From contig AP031357.1 in NCBI GenBank assembly GCA_037833965.1, positions 4,794,001 to 4,858,000 of the forward strand: a DNA stretch of 64,000 bases, given 5' to 3'. Both the position numbers and the translations under genes were made by a program. The notes under the pieces are model-generated. The model was given only the letters and a program-made list of their open reading frames with translations, did no database searches and was not told the DNA's origin. Positions within the stretch are counted from its first letter, which is position 1, and each line of letters begins with the position of its first letter. Source of the stretch: Marchantia polymorpha subsp. ruderalis. Lineage: Eukaryota; Streptophyta; Marchantiopsida; Marchantiales; Marchantiaceae. Shown in pieces: positions 10,768-23,731 of this stretch.

Positions 10768-10774
10768 CTTTATA
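10768..10774 (-). promoter_or_regulatory. LTR TATA box of solo LTR 1
   Basis: TATAAAG on the minus strand, about 35 bases beyond the end of the U3 frame. It occupies the same place in every copy of the family. Confidence 0.6.
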
Positions 10775-10806
10775 CCCTCAAAGGTCCTAACTAACACTAC
10801 GCTATC

Positions 10807-13653
10807 CTATCTACTACTCGCAGCACTTGCACGAAACCAAACTACACTACTGCACTCTGCAGATCCGGTGCTGCGCCTCCTGCGCGCCGGACTGCCTCGC
10901 TCTCTATCTCTACCTTGCCAATCTTCCGACCGGCTGCACAACCCCAGACGCCAGAGGGCTGCAGTCACTTCCGACTCTAAGTGCGCCATAGTGTCGCGCG
11001 CACCCGACCAGAAGGATTCTAATTTCCTCGCTACTCGCCGCCGACTCCGACTGTCACCCTCCGTCAATGCCGCCGCCCGAAGCTCGAACTCCCTGAGTGT
11101 GATCTTCTCTTGAGCTGCCACCTCCCAATGGGCGTATCCTTTTAGACAGTGAGTCACCCGCGTCGCCAACTCTTCTCGCGCCCGGCAGCTGCCTTCCACC
11201 TCTGCTAGCTGCATTTCCGCATCTGCGCGCTGCGCCCTCAAATCCGCGCACTCGGATTGCAAGTTGCGCAACAACTCCTCATCCTCCTTGCGTGTACTTT
11301 GACTTTCTTCTAAGGCGCGCTTCTGGCGCGCAAGCTCTTCTGCTAAGATGCGGTTTTGTCTCCGCTCTTCCTGCAATTCCGACTCGATCTTTGCCCGTAT
11401 TAGCTCGGCATCCGCCTGGTTTTTCGTCGCCGCATCCTCCCTCTGCTGCTGCAAGGTTTGGTATAGCTTCTGTGTGACCGCCAGGTGTTGTCGGAGGGTA
11501 GCGTTCCTATCCTGCAATGTTTGGCACCTAGAGGCCCAAATGGCCAACTTGCTCCTCGTCCTGCGCTTGACAGTCTCCACGTAAGACTGCGGTCTTCCGG
11601 TACCCGAGTACTTGGATGTCTTGCGATCCAGATATCGCAGGAGTGGAACTATCTGCTCGCACAACACCCCTGTTGGCGTTTTCTACACAGAGTCCGCTTC
11701 CTGCTCTTCCGAGCTCGTCTCATCCTCCGTTTCGAGGATTTCAGTCGCCAACGAATCCCTTGGCGACTCCCTGGAACTGTGGCGCGCAGCAGCTTCCGCC
11801 GCGACTGCCGCTCCACTCCCTGCTAAAATATCCAAGGCAGTGGGGGATCCCACTGCTTGAGCCCCTGTTCCGGCTCGATCTTCGGTATCCGAAGGGGTCG
11901 ACGCCGCAGTGACTTTTGTCACCTTTGCACCGCCCGCTTCTGCTGCCTGCCCTTCCGGCGCGATTTGCGCGGAAGGTGTCTTCGCTGGAGGTGCGTCCGC
12001 CGGAGGCGTCCGCACACTGGTCGCCGGCCCTGTCCGTCTCGCAGTCGGCGAATCTGGCCGACTCTCTGTTGACCGACTCGCAGTCGGCCGACTAGCAGTT
12101 GTCCGACTGGCAGTCGGATACACCCTGCGCGTCTTCACTCCACTTGGCCTGCTTGCTGGCGGCGTTTTCCCAGAAGTGCCTTCCGCCGAAGACGACCTTC
12201 TGAGGGTTGTTGGCTCGTCAGCCAAACTCTCTTCTGCTTCCGGCCTGCTGTCCGGTTCAACGCGCCGCTCCGTCGGCCTTCCTTCCGTTTGTCGACCTTC
12301 AGTCGCCAGACTCGTAGTCGGCCGACTGTCAGTCCGTCCATCTTCTACCGAAGGCATTGGTGCCTTCTGCGCAGAGGTATTTGTCGACTTCCCCAGAATC
12401 TGCGCGATTATCTCCTCCTGCGTGGGATTCCGCCGGACCGGAGTACGCCCGGTCTCCTCAGTACTAGTTGGCATTTTGCGTGCCCTCTGTTTTGGTCGGC
12501 TGTGAGGCTCGTTGGTTGGCCGACTACGAGTCGGCGCAGCTGGCGCTTCCGGCTGCCTGTCTTCAGGTCTCTCATCCCACTTCCGCTTTCGCGGAACGCG
12601 CTCACTTTGACGTTCTTCTGCTGCTCTTGCTGGGGGCGGAGCCGGAGGCGGCCTAGCAGGTGCCTCGTCCGGATCCGTGTCTACTTCGGCCTCCCTCGAG
12701 TATCTACCTGGATAGCTCCGGGTCAGCAGCGGAAACCGTGTCCGCTCTGAATTTGTCAAACATCCCATCGCCCGATAAAACACAATCAGGTAAGGCGAAA
12801 GATGATTGAGGGTTCCCCCTCTCTCTTCTTGCGCATGTTGGCGCGTCACCTTCCACAGGAGCCGTGCCCAATGCACTGGAGCTCCTGACAACACTAGCTC
12901 CACAAATCCTACTTGCCAACCATGCATGTAAGCGGTCTTGGTCGGCTGCAATATCTGCAGCAATGCAGTCGCGACATTTCTCCGCAATCGATCTTTGTAA
13001 TCCCGTGTCCGGAAACCGGTCTTGGGATGCCTGGCAACTTTGAACAGCTCATTGTAGGAGATTTCTTCCTCCTGGGACACCTTCACGCTATCGGCCTCGA
13101 AGAGGAGATACCCTTCCTCGCCAGCACACCTGCCCAACACCTGCGCCCAATCACAAATGTCCCACCTCTCTGGATGTGGACGGAATCCGCGTGAGGGCTT
13201 GTGTCTCTCCTACAGATACTCGCGCACCATCTCCGGACATGTCCAGTTCCATCCCCACAGGAGGAAATCGAGCTTCAGCCCTATCAGCACATCTTGGAAT
13301 GCGCGTAGACCGATCTGCGGCACCCTGAGTGGAGACACTCGCAGCTGGGGGACCTTCGACATTGTGTTTCCTGCACACACAAACGTTCTCCCTTCCGCTC
13401 GCTCTCTCACAATCGCCGCTGAGCGTCGGCCGCTCAAGTACTGACTGCTGTCTCTCTCTCTTCTCTCGCGCTCAAGTTCGCTACTCGCAAATTCTCTCCA
13501 AGGTCTGTCAAGATCCTTGTGCAACTCGTCTCCGCACTCTCCCCTCTCACGGCAGGTCTCTCCGCCCTTGCGCGAATTCTTGGAAGCTAGAAATCGCAAA
13601 ATCAAGAATGAGAGAATGAGACTGGAGAGCAGTCTTTTCTTCTTCGAATTCAA
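10807..13653 (-). pseudogene. U3 accessory ORF in solo LTR 1, broken by two TAG codons
   Basis: The frame is collinear from MNSKKKRL at 13653 to the C-terminal SSVVWFRASAASSR at 10807. TAG stops lie at 13210-13212 (after MVREYL, where other copies have CAG) and at 11683-11685 (after EADSV, again CAG in other copies). Parts: N-terminal core of about 230 residues after MSKVPQL with LLWGWNWTCPEMVREYL; low-complexity Arg/Pro/Ser/Thr middle; C-terminal coiled coil; basic tail. No known function. Confidence 0.75.
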
Positions 13654-14712
13654 GATCGTCCAACGTTCTTACTGGTTACAATTTACGCAGCCAGCTATAC
13701 GGCCTAACGGTTCGCCCTTGCATGCTCGAATTCACGTCTCTGCACTGCGTGCATTCGCATGCGTGAATGTCGAATTCTCCCGCCGCCACCGTCTTCCGGA
13801 CTCGAGTTCGCCGCAGTGTATACGTCGGCTATGTTGTCTTTTCCTAATCCGTCCATCACCGGAGGCGTGTCGCCGCTGGCGTGTTCCTTATCCGTCGGCG
13901 CCTTGCTGGAGGCGCACATCCAGTCGGCGCGAATTACGCCGGCGTGTATTCGTACCGCTTGTTTTGTCCGTTCTGCCTCGTCCATTGCTGACGGCGCATA
14001 TCCCGCCGGCGCAAATCATGCCAGCGCATCCGCCTATCAGCGCCACGTCGGAGGCGTACGTCCGGCCGGCGCTTTTCTTCCGTTGCGCAGCCGCCAAAGG
14101 CGCTTCCGACTCTGAGTTGATTTCCTCCCATGAGCGCGTGATTCCGCCGAAGGCGTACGAGAGTCCTTTCCGACTGTGAACCCTAGCGCGAACGGCGCAT
14201 GTCCGGCTACAAGTTTTCCGATGCTCCTAACTTCTTTGTCCCTGATCCATCTCCGACGCTCTTGGGCTCGTTAGAACGAGCGTCCCGAGCTCTTTCTAAT
14301 GCAACTTCAACCAACTGGAACTACTGTGTATTCCGATCGTTATGAAGGTTTCCCTTTCCGCGCTAACGGCGCATCGCCGAAGGCGCACTCATGGTCGGAA
14401 GCCTTCAGAGGTCCGTGCCGTTCTTCTGACGTCTTTAGCAAAATCTCCTCCGGAGGTGTCTGCGCCGGAAGCGTAGCTTCCGTAAACGCTGGAAGCGCGT
14501 GAGTAGAGACACCTCAGAAAAGGAGCTTTTCCCGAAGGCGTCAAAGACATTTGGCGCTGGTACATCCGACTTCGCGATTCTTCGTGACCTCGTGACGATC
14601 TCCTCAATCCACTCTATTTAACGTACCCTTTTCTAACTACAGACACTGCTTCGGTACTAGTTTTCTAAAATTGTTTAAATTCTGCAAAAAAAACAAAAAG
14701 TGTGTTACCACA

Positions 14713-15558
14713 CCTCTGCTGAGATATTTGGATCGCAAGATGGAGAAATACGCGGATCCTCGCCAGCCTGGGTCCTACGTCGAGTTAGTGCGCAGGCGAA
14801 CTCGCACTAAAGTCCACACCAGCAAGTTGCTAGCTCGGGTGAACCGAGAACTTAAGGAACTGCGAGAGAAGCATCAATGCTTGTGGGGTCAGTACAATCT
14901 CAATCAGAAATTGTACAAACACTACGACAAGGTGAAGGATGGGAGACTGGAAGAGCTCACCAAGGAGCAGGTGAAGGTCACGGAAGCACTGATTTCTGAG
15001 AAGACTCAGAATCAGGTTTTGTTAGAGGAGCTCGTGCGACAGACGCGGTTGTTAGAACAGTGTCAGCTCGCGCGACAGGCGGATGAGGAATTAATCCGCA
15101 GGCTGCAATTCGAGTGCGGAGAATTGAGAGCACAGCGTGCGGAGGCCGAATCGCAGTTGGTAGTAATTGAAGACGATCGCCGACGAGAGGCAGATCGCAC
15201 GAAGGAAGAGATGGCGAGGCGAGTCACCCACTGTCTCAAGGGCTACGCCCACTGGGAAGTGGCGGCGCAGGAGAGACTCACATTGCGTGAGTTAGAGCTT
15301 CGTGCAGCCGGGTTGTTGACGGGTGACAGTCGGAGTCGGCGGCGAGAAGCGAAGAAGTTAGATTCTTTTCTATCGAAGGCGCGAGACACCATGGCCACCC
15401 TTGAGACGGAGGTTTCCGCGGTCTTGCAGCGTTTGGGACTGCGCAGTCGAGCTGAGGACTGGCAGGGTAGAGAGTTAGTGTGCGGTAGTCCGTCGCGCAG
15501 GAGGCGAAGCAAAGGTTCCGCGGAGTGTAGTGTAGCGTTGTTCCGTGCCGGCGTGTAG
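14713..15558 (+). pseudogene. U3 ORF C-terminal coiled-coil part, subfamily C
   Basis: From PLLRYLDRKMEKYA this gives about 280 open codons, ending ...AECSVALFRAGV. It has a long charged heptad-like helix (LEELTKEQVKVTEALISEKTQ... through QRAEAESQLVVIEDD), then the conserved block RRVTHCLKGYAHWEV and a basic SPSRRRRS tail. An upstream in-frame ATG at 14671 belongs to the inserted LTR, so the real N-terminus is the piece at 9184-9848. This tail is the closest relative of the remnant frames at 42784 and 50374. Confidence 0.7.
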
Positions 15559-15594
15559 CGTAGTGCAATGTAGTGCTAGTTAGGACTTAGAAGG

Positions 15595-15601
15595 TATAAA
15601 G
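15595..15601 (+). promoter_or_regulatory. LTR TATA box (subfamily C)
   Basis: TATAAAG, 37 bases after the stop codon of the U3 frame, followed by the hairpin CAAGGC-GTCTT-GCCTTG near 15608-15625. Confidence 0.6.
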
Positions 15602-16561
15602 TAGTTCAAGGCGTCTTGCCTTGGGATCTTTCCCAACATCGGAAGTGCAAATCAGGAGCTCATTTTCTTTGCGTGTTTGTGTCGTTAATTCTGTCACCAC
15701 GCAAGAGGAGCTACAACTTGGCGTTCCGCATTTTGTAGCTGAAGGCCTTCGGCCGAATGTTCAGAGCTAGTACATTGGTTAGAGACTTGAGTAGCTCGGA
15801 TCTACACCTACGGGTGATTGCCGATGCTTAGAGCAATGACTAGTTAGATACTTGAACATTTTCCCCCTTACACCTTTGAGTGGTTGAATCTGATTGTACT
15901 CCTTCGGGATTTTTCCCCTGAATGCCAAAGTGAAGTTTTGCGACTTCGTGTAAGCCTTGGTTGTAAATTCAGGTTACGCTGCAGCAAGTGCCTTCAGGGT
16001 AATCCCTGTAGTATTTCTGGGAATGACAAGTGCCTAAGAATTCAAACTCTTCAATAGACTGTTGTGGTGTGTTACTGGAATGTTTCTCAGTGAGTCCTTC
16101 TGTGCGGACCTGTGTTCTCTGCGCGTTTTGTGAGTTGAGAGTGTTGTTCACCGCGTATGAGTGACTTCGATCCGAGGTAGGAAGTCCAAACCGGGTTCCC
16201 TACGCTAGCAGACAACTAGTGGAAGGGTTGTAAAAGCCGGAGTTGGGAGTCACTACCTGCAGCTTCGCTGAGTGCACTCGCGAGAGACTTTCCCCATGAA
16301 ATCTTGAGTAGAGGTCCTTACGGATCTCTGGGTTGTGTTTCTGTAGTTTCAGGTGTGTGTGTGTTACGCTGCACTGTGCGACCTCCGAGTGAGCTCCGAG
16401 TGGACACTTGCAGTATTTCTGGGAGTAACAGTCGCCTGAGAATTCAAACTCCTCGATAGTCTGTTAAACGTGAGACTTTGTACCCTGTGTGTTCCTCTGT
16501 CCCTGTGGGTTTGACCTTTCTACCACTATATTGCAGTTTTAGCCTTTAGTGGATTATTACA

Positions 16562-19500
16562 ATAAATGAAGAGATTATGTTAAAGTATATTTTGACAGAG
16601 ATATATAGAAAAAATTAAAGATTCTAGATTCATAGAGAGCTAAAAAAAGATAGCTCTAAATAAGCTACATAAGCTACATTTGAGATAAACTTGAATGATA
16701 ATCTAGTTGTATGTACTAGTTTAAAGATCATGTAAATATCACATTTTCATAATTTAGCTTACAATATAATCTGATTCAATTCATGAAAAACATGTACACA
16801 ATTCAAAATTGTCAAAAAACAATTTTAATCTTTTCCAATTACAAATTATATTCACAAATTAATTTATGTATAAATATAAATATAAATATATATATAAGAA
16901 GTTGTTGATTATATAAAATTAAGCCTCAAATTTAAAAGATGTATCTTATAAATCGTAAATTATCACATAATGAATAGCTTAAATTTTATTTTTTGCACTC
17001 AGAATTTTAAATTTTAATCTTCCTAACAAGAAACATATAAAAGTACAACTATCAAATATTTTAAAAAAAATTTGTTTGTTATCTGTATAAGAATTTTGAT
17101 ATTGATGAAATATTTTAAAATGTTATGCATTTCAAATATACAAACAGTTTGACGCAATTTTGTATCTAAAGATTTAAGAAAATGAAGATTTTGATTCATT
17201 ATTTGGGAAATAACATGAAAAAGTATCATTTTTTGCATAGTTCTGATATATTGTAATTAGAAAAGATGTTAATGTATTGAATGGTTGTTTTTTTATTTGT
17301 ACAATATTTAAATAAGTTTTTTTGGTTGAATTCAACCAGAATTTTAATATTCAGAATTTTCATCATATTGTTCAATCTTAAATAATTTGAAAGTAGAATG
17401 ACAACATAAACCTCCCATTATTTGCAATATTTTGATTTTTCTTAACAGTATTAAAATTTCTCTAATTGATCTTAATATGGATCTTTCACTTCTTCCATCT
17501 TTTGCATGATAAGAAAATTATTCTTCTGCAATATTCTTATCAGTTTGAGTGTTTACATCACCTTCATGCATGAGTTATTTTTATCAAGGTTAATTTTGCT
17601 CCCATTTGTATACTTTCAACTTCTCATTCAAATTATTTACACTTGTTGAGACTCTTTAATCTATAATGCGGAATACATTCAATAAATGTGATCCTTTTAC
17701 TCATGAAGTTGTATCTCATAACCTGTATTAAGCTTTTCAACCAATTGAAATTTGAATTTTTTACTTCTTTACTCATCCATCTCTTATAGAGAATCCCCTT
17801 GCCATGCGAAAATTACCTATCTTAAGTTTTGTAATCTTTGTAATTTTTCAAGTCTTTTATTATCGCTTTTGCACTGCTGATCTATTTTATATTTTTTAAT
17901 CGAAAGAAATATAAAAAACAGAATAGAAGATAGTGAAATAGCTACTCTAGCTACAACGCCACTGGGCATTGTTTGATTTGTTATAATGTATCCTTGAGTC
18001 ACATAGTTTCTTGCTCAAAGTTGATATTAACATTTACACTGCCTCTGAATGAAAATTTTTGATACAATTTCAAATCAGTATATTAACAAATTTTTTGAAG
18101 CAATGTTTAGATTAGGAAAACTATGTTGTATGAGTTTAAACTTTCATGTCCTAACTGCATGCACAAATTTGAAGAAATCTACTTAACAAAGTTCTGTTTA
18201 TACATCAATGAATGTTTACATGAATGTTATTTATTATTCATGAAAACATACATGTAGGAAGACAGATTTGTCTTTATTATCTAGACAAGATTTTTTCTAC
18301 GCGCCTATAAAATGTGGTTCACGAGTGAGCCAATTTTCCACTCAAGTTCACTTTTCAACAAGCAAAAGAATGTCATCATTTCCGCTATTTTACTATTTTA
18401 TGGACACTAAAGGAAGCAATTCTAAATCAGATGTATTCATATTTAGTCTTCGGGAAGCAAGACGAAAGCCCATATGAGCGCGTTCCTCTATGCTGAGACT
18501 GTGCTTTTTAAGAGAGAAGATGACCACAAGAGGAGCATGGAACATGTGGATGGACTGTGCCAGTTCCTGGTACCTGATAACTTCGAACTCTTCTTATCCC
18601 ACATTATTTTATCCAATTTTGGAAAATGTAAAATATGTATAATAAATATAAAGTTCGAAGGCAAATGAAAAAGATTTTATCCCATCCACGTCACGCCATG
18701 TGGTCTGCATACACAACAACTCTGCATACGTTCTAGTTGCTGTAAACGTCTTAAATGATATGGATTTGACAATTATATGTCGAAAAAAGCGTGTATATAA
18801 TTTTTTATGAATAAATACAAGCTTTCATTCAATATTGATATTATATATAAAGTCTGATAAGAATGTATCTTGTTCGTGCTTCCCATAACACAATATTTAC
18901 AAATACATGAGATACTTGTGGCAGCACTTTTCATCGAAAACAATTTAAGATTGAAATGCTTCTGACTTTAAATATGAAATGTTTAACAATAAAGCGCAAA
19001 TATTTGCAGAATGGTTTGGTAGCTTTTACTGTTGGCGAACATCAATGAATACTTTGTGCCAGAAGTATTGTTTGAATAGGGCAAAGAGATCTCTTTTGAG
19101 AGGCCTATGTCTCCACTGGTCTTCTTTTAGTGAGAACTTGAACCCAGTCAGATTCAACTGAAAACCTTTAACGCTTGCCGAGGAAGATTGCCCACTCGTC
19201 TGAAAATATCTGAGATTGCCCACTTGAGTGCTAAGATGATGTGAACATATCTGGTTATCAATCTGTACTCGTACTGCAAGGTGGCGGTCACGCCTTTTCC
19301 GCCTTCCGGAGACCACCTATTTCGATTTATTCTATCGATTCTCAATTGTCCAGCAATTTAGATAATCATGTTGTGGCGAATATACTTGAGGCTGGAGCTT
19401 CATCACGATACTGCTTCACAGCTTTTTATGTGACATGAAGATATTTGGATATCAGATCTTCAATTGGCGTGTCGATGCCAAAATATGAACCTGATGAATA

Positions 19501-19898
19501 TATTAGTCGGAACTTGGAACATTCAAACAAGTTTTACAAATATCTATTCTAGACTGTAGGATTCCTACGTCGAGTTAGAAAGAAAATGGAAAAATGAGAA
19601 TTTCCTTTATTGAAGAAGAAAGACAAGAAGTCTGGCAACTTGAAGGAAATCTCAGAATCAAAAAGGAGAGACCAACTTTTTGCCCTTCCCGTTTGGAAGA
19701 CCAGCTCACGAGCTCTGTCCAACGATTCATCGTTTAAAAGGACGCCGTGCTTGATGGGCAGGTGGGAAAACAACATTGGCAGACCATAGGGCCTTCTGAT
19801 TTCAGGTAGGAGACAGTTAATTGACATCGATATAAGCTCGTCAGTCGCCCAACACTTCGAGAATTCGTCCACAGGATTCCTGAAGAGGGCATTTTACG
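16562..19898. other. AT-rich intergenic DNA and P450 upstream region, no gene recognised
   Basis: 16562-18250 is strongly AT-rich with only short frames. 18240-18700 and 18950-19870 are closer to genic composition but give no frame I recognise. A 107-codon minus-strand frame lies at 19549-19872, directly upstream of and divergent from the P450; it matches nothing I know and may be chance. No clear TATA box was found upstream of the P450. Confidence 0.5.
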
Positions 19899-22002
19899 AT
19901 GGACAGCGTAAAAAATACTCTGGCTGGAGCTTTCGGAAGCTCAGTCAGCACATTGTCAGGAGCTCTGTCAAACGATATTGAAGGTTCCGGAAATTCTTAT
20001 CGAACTGTCTTGCCATCGCTTGTACTGCTTGCCACCATTTTCACTCTTGCTCTTAGCTCCGGATGGATCCGCAAGTTTGCGGCAGCATTGATCGACAAAT
20101 CCAAGACAGCAGTGCTCCATTTAGCGGTGAAACAGAGGAAGATGTCAAAAGAAGAAGTTCCTCCAGGTAGTCTGGGCCTGCCGGTGGTCGGAGATTCGTT
20201 TAAGTATGTGAACGCATATTACAATATGACCATCAAGAGCTACGTGGACGAGAAAATTCGCAAGTATGGGCCGGTCTTTAAAGTGTCGCTGATGGGTAAC
20301 AATACAGTTTTCTTAGATGCACCAGCTGGCACCAAGATCGTGTTGAGCCATAACGAAATGAAGTGGACGAAAGGATGGTGGCCGAAGCCGACTTCACAGT
20401 TACTGGGTCCGTATGCTCTAGCTTCGCAATATGGCAATGATCACCTTCTGCACAGAAATCATGTGATGCGGAATTTTCTGGACATTGACATTGTGCACCA
20501 GTACATTTCGACGATGGAGAAGAAAGTGGTGGAACATATCGACAAGTACTGGATGACGCTCGATGATGGATCCGAAGTGAAAGCTTTCAAGCTTACGAAC
20601 GTGTTCACGTTCTCACTTATCACGCAGATGATGCTAGGAATTTCCAAGGAGGAAGACATTATAGTATTCAATGAAGTTTTCCGCGAATGGGCTGCAGGTG
20701 GTTTGGCCCTTCCGGTGAATCTACCGGGATTTCAGTTCCGGCGCTCTCTTAGAGCGAAGAAGCTCATCGATCGGATGCTGAACGATCAAATAGAGAGGAG
20801 GAGACAGGATCTGAAAACTGGACGGGCTTCAGCCACCCAAGATCTCCTATCGGTGCTGATATCTAAGCCCAACAGTGAGGGTCATTTCTTCACCAACGAT
20901 GAAGTCTGTGGCAGCTTGCTGCACCTGATCTTCGGAGGCCACGACACCACCGCAGCCACGCTCACTCTCGCCCTCCGATGCATCAAACAGAATCCTGCCG
21001 TCTACGAGGAGCTCAAACAAGGCAAGTGATACCGTCGAAGACAAGAGAACATGAATCTGGTTCACAATCTCCATGCAGAGGGGGTTTTGTCGATTGCTTA
21101 CGTGCTCATAAATGTAGACTTTGATAGAGTTGTTTCCACATGCTTTGTGTACATGGACTTTGGAGACAAACGGATATGTGGTAGCTGGTGATGTATATAT
21201 ACACGAGCACGGGGTATATTTATTCTGTTTTCGATGGTTGATTTGACAGAACATGCAACTATTGCTGCCAGCAAAAAACCTGGTGAGCTTTTAACGAAAG
21301 AAGATCTGTGGGCCATGAAACATACTTGGAGGGTTATGCAAGAGGTCATGCGGCTCTATCCGACCGTGCAGGTGTTATTTCGCGAAGCCAGGATAACCTT
21401 CGAGCACCACGGTTACACTATTCCCCAAGGATGGAAGGTATGTTGACTACAAGTGACTTGAGTTTCTGAAATTCTTATTCCCTACAAATGTACTCATGTA
21501 CAGAGGAGATGTAATTAGCAATCCGTATTTGTTAGACTCAATCAGAGAATGGTCATCGGTTAAAGCATCGAAAGATAAGAGGATAGTATGGCAATAATTC
21601 GTGATATTCTGCTTAATCTGGTGTTTGAGATTGTTAGTAGTTAAATAGCATCTTGAAAATATGATGTGGATTCAGTATTGAGTATGTTTCTTGCAGCTGT
21701 GTATCACAAGTGCGAATTCCAGTTGGGACCCCAAGTTCTGTGAGGATCCAGAAAAATTCAAACCGTCCAGATTTGACGAAGACAATGAAAAGATGCCACC
21801 ATGGATCCACTTTCCTTTCGGGGCAGGTCATCGCACATGTCCAGGACAGGATTTTGCCAAAGTTGAGCTGCTTATTTTTATGCACCATTTTCTCCGGAAG
21901 ATTGATTGGACGGTGCTTGTTCCAAACGAGAGAGTTATCTATAGACCGCTGCCTACTCCTGTAAATGCAACGCCCATCAAGATAACTAAAATCAGAAGCT
22001 AA
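19899..22002 (+). CDS. Cytochrome P450, CYP85 clan (CYP716-like), three exons
   Basis: Exons are 19899-21021, 21250-21437 and 21697-22002, giving 538 residues. Intron 1 starts with GC (AAG|GCAAGT) and ends CAG; intron 2 is GT-AG. Both joins keep phase. Visible parts: an N-terminal hydrophobic anchor (about residues 38-55, LPSLVLLATIFTLALSSGW); a proline hinge PPGSLGLPVVGD; I-helix GGHDTTAA; ExxR as EVMR in exon 2; a PxRF motif (FKPSRF); and the haem loop FPFGAGHRTCPG with its Cys ligand. All catalytic motifs are intact and the length is normal, so it looks functional. CYP85-clan enzymes oxidise sterols, triterpenes, diterpenes or abscisic acid at the ER. The substrate cannot be told here. No other pathway gene is nearby. 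Confidence 0.9.
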
Positions 22003-23731
22003 GACTTGTATAGAATTCTGCTGCTTGCGTGTTGTCTATTTTCCTATCTTCTATTCTAGACATTAACGTGCAAGATCGTTGTGAAGTACTTTTCATCGCT
22101 GTGATTTAATGGTGAAAGTTAATGTCTCAATTGCAATTTGACCATCATTTATAAATATAATTCAATGTTTATATATTTTTTGAAATACTTGGAGAAAATT
22201 ATACACCGTCATTGTCATTATGAAGCCGTTTCCTAAAAATTCGTGGAGGGAAGGGGGAGCCAAATGCAAAAGGAAAAGTGATTCCGAGCCAAATCTACGG
22301 ACTCTAGGTACCTGGGAACACAAAGTACTTGTCTAGTAAATGCAACTTAACTCTTTGACCTCCGAATAGAAAATGTGAAGCGAAGTGAAGTGAAGTGAAC
22401 TGGCAGAACATGGGATAAGATCCTCTAGCTCCATACAAATAGCTCCGATCTCGTTGTTTGCGTCGAGACTTTGTTGGTAAAGAGCATGGGAGAATATAGA
22501 AACGTTTATTAAACCTGATAATCTAATCAGACTCTGAACCGACGTACCTCATGGACAGGCTGCAGAGAGAACCTTTTTACTGTATATCAAACAGTTAACA
22601 GATGTATTTGAAAATGAAAAGATATTATCTCTCTTTATTTTTTTTATAAAGTATCTCTCAGATTCAGTTCATTCGATTCCATTTATTTCAAGTATAGTAA
22701 AAGAAATTATAAATATTTAACCAACACGTCAAGAATAAACTAAAATATTAAGTTATAAATAAGTGAGACAAAATTTCCAATTCTAACCTTTCTTGCATAA
22801 ACTCGTAACGTTTGGTACTAAAACACCATATGGAATATCTGGCCAGACTTGGGAAACGTCCAACTGTTACTGGATAAAGAAAAGTACTTAATTGTTGTGT
22901 CATGAAGATGCCACTGGAAAATTAAAAAAAAATTAATTTACCACTATTAGCTTCATACTAGGTTGACATACATAAATAATTTGAGAAATGATATTAATTA
23001 TTTAACCTGTGTGAATGGAATGTGTTATGTTTCAACTGCCATGTCCCCTTGATAAACTTCATTTTCAGGTACAAGGATAAGCAACTAGGCTTGTTGGCTA
23101 ATAGGTTCAAGATCCCGATATGAGTAAATACCGCCTAAGATAACTAGGAGACTTACAAAAATCAATTATTTGTAGCTTAGAAGTGATTGAAGCGATTAAA
23201 GATCTGAAGCGCTTGTTGTTTCGCTTTCTCGCCTTCAATGTCGTCCGTTAAAAAACTAGCTCGTCCATAAGTACCTATACAATATTAGGATTCAATGAAA
23301 TATGTAGACAATTTTTGAATTGAAGGTGAGCATGAAGTGTGTTGTTGATGTAGACAATTTCAAAAAAATCATTTGTCTTCTTATTAGAGAGTAGCTGTTA
23401 CTCTGCCCACTTCTCCAGGCGCACTGTCAACTGATGCGTCTGATTTATTTCTTTGCCAAATGGGGTTCTGAAGTATTGACTTTCTGGACATTCGTACTAC
23501 ACAGAAGTTTCATGCCAAATTTCTCCTCGCATCTAAACTCGATATAAAACATGATTGCACAGCCACAACTTGTGATGTCTAAGGAAATGTTTTCTGTTTT
23601 TGAGAACTTGAGTTCTCGACCAACGGGAAAGTCATTTAATATAAGAGAAAAGGCCCCGTAGAATAGGGTAACAGCTTATCCACATCTTGTGGGTAAGCTA
23701 TTACCAAATCCTTAAAGCTCTTCAATACCCT
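22003..23731. other. P450 3' flank and AT-rich intergenic DNA
   Basis: No gene, RNA or repeat recognised. AT-rich with A/T runs. A short AAGTG-type repeat (GAAGCGAAGTGAAGTGAAGTGAA) lies near 22376-22398. Confidence 0.5.

Larger units (their letters stand above)
9849..14712 (-). mobile_element. Giant solo LTR 1 (Ty3 family, 4864 bp)
   Basis: It runs, in its own sense, from TGTGGTAACACAC (ends 14712) to GGTTATTACA (9849), the same termini as the LTRs of the complete outer element. No internal gag or pol is attached, so it is a solo LTR. The flanks read AATCT (9844-9848) and CCTCT (14713-14717). Removing the insert with one copy of CCTCT restores the phase of the interrupted frame, so the target duplication was probably CCTCT, with the left copy mutated. 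It carries the U3 frame, a TATA box at 10768-10774 and a CA microsatellite near 10084-10103. Confidence 0.88.
14713..16561 (+). mobile_element. Truncated subfamily C LTR, second part (3' end at 16561)
   Basis: It continues the LTR interrupted at 9848. The end reads ...GGATTATTACA, like the ends of the LTRs at 44258 and 51848, and 15950-16560 matches the R/U5 of those LTRs. No primer site follows, so this is a solo or 3' LTR. TATAAAG lies at 15595-15601. Confidence 0.75.

Noticed and set aside
11909..12505. Plus-strand frames opposite the minus U3 frame, also at 27296-27919 and 38047-38292
   Set aside because: Shadows: the repetitive middle part is open on both strands, but domain homology and coiled coil are only in the U3 sense.
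17023..17238. 71-codon minus-strand frame in AT-rich DNA
   Set aside because: Composition-driven (Ile/Leu/Lys/Phe), with no family resemblance or context.
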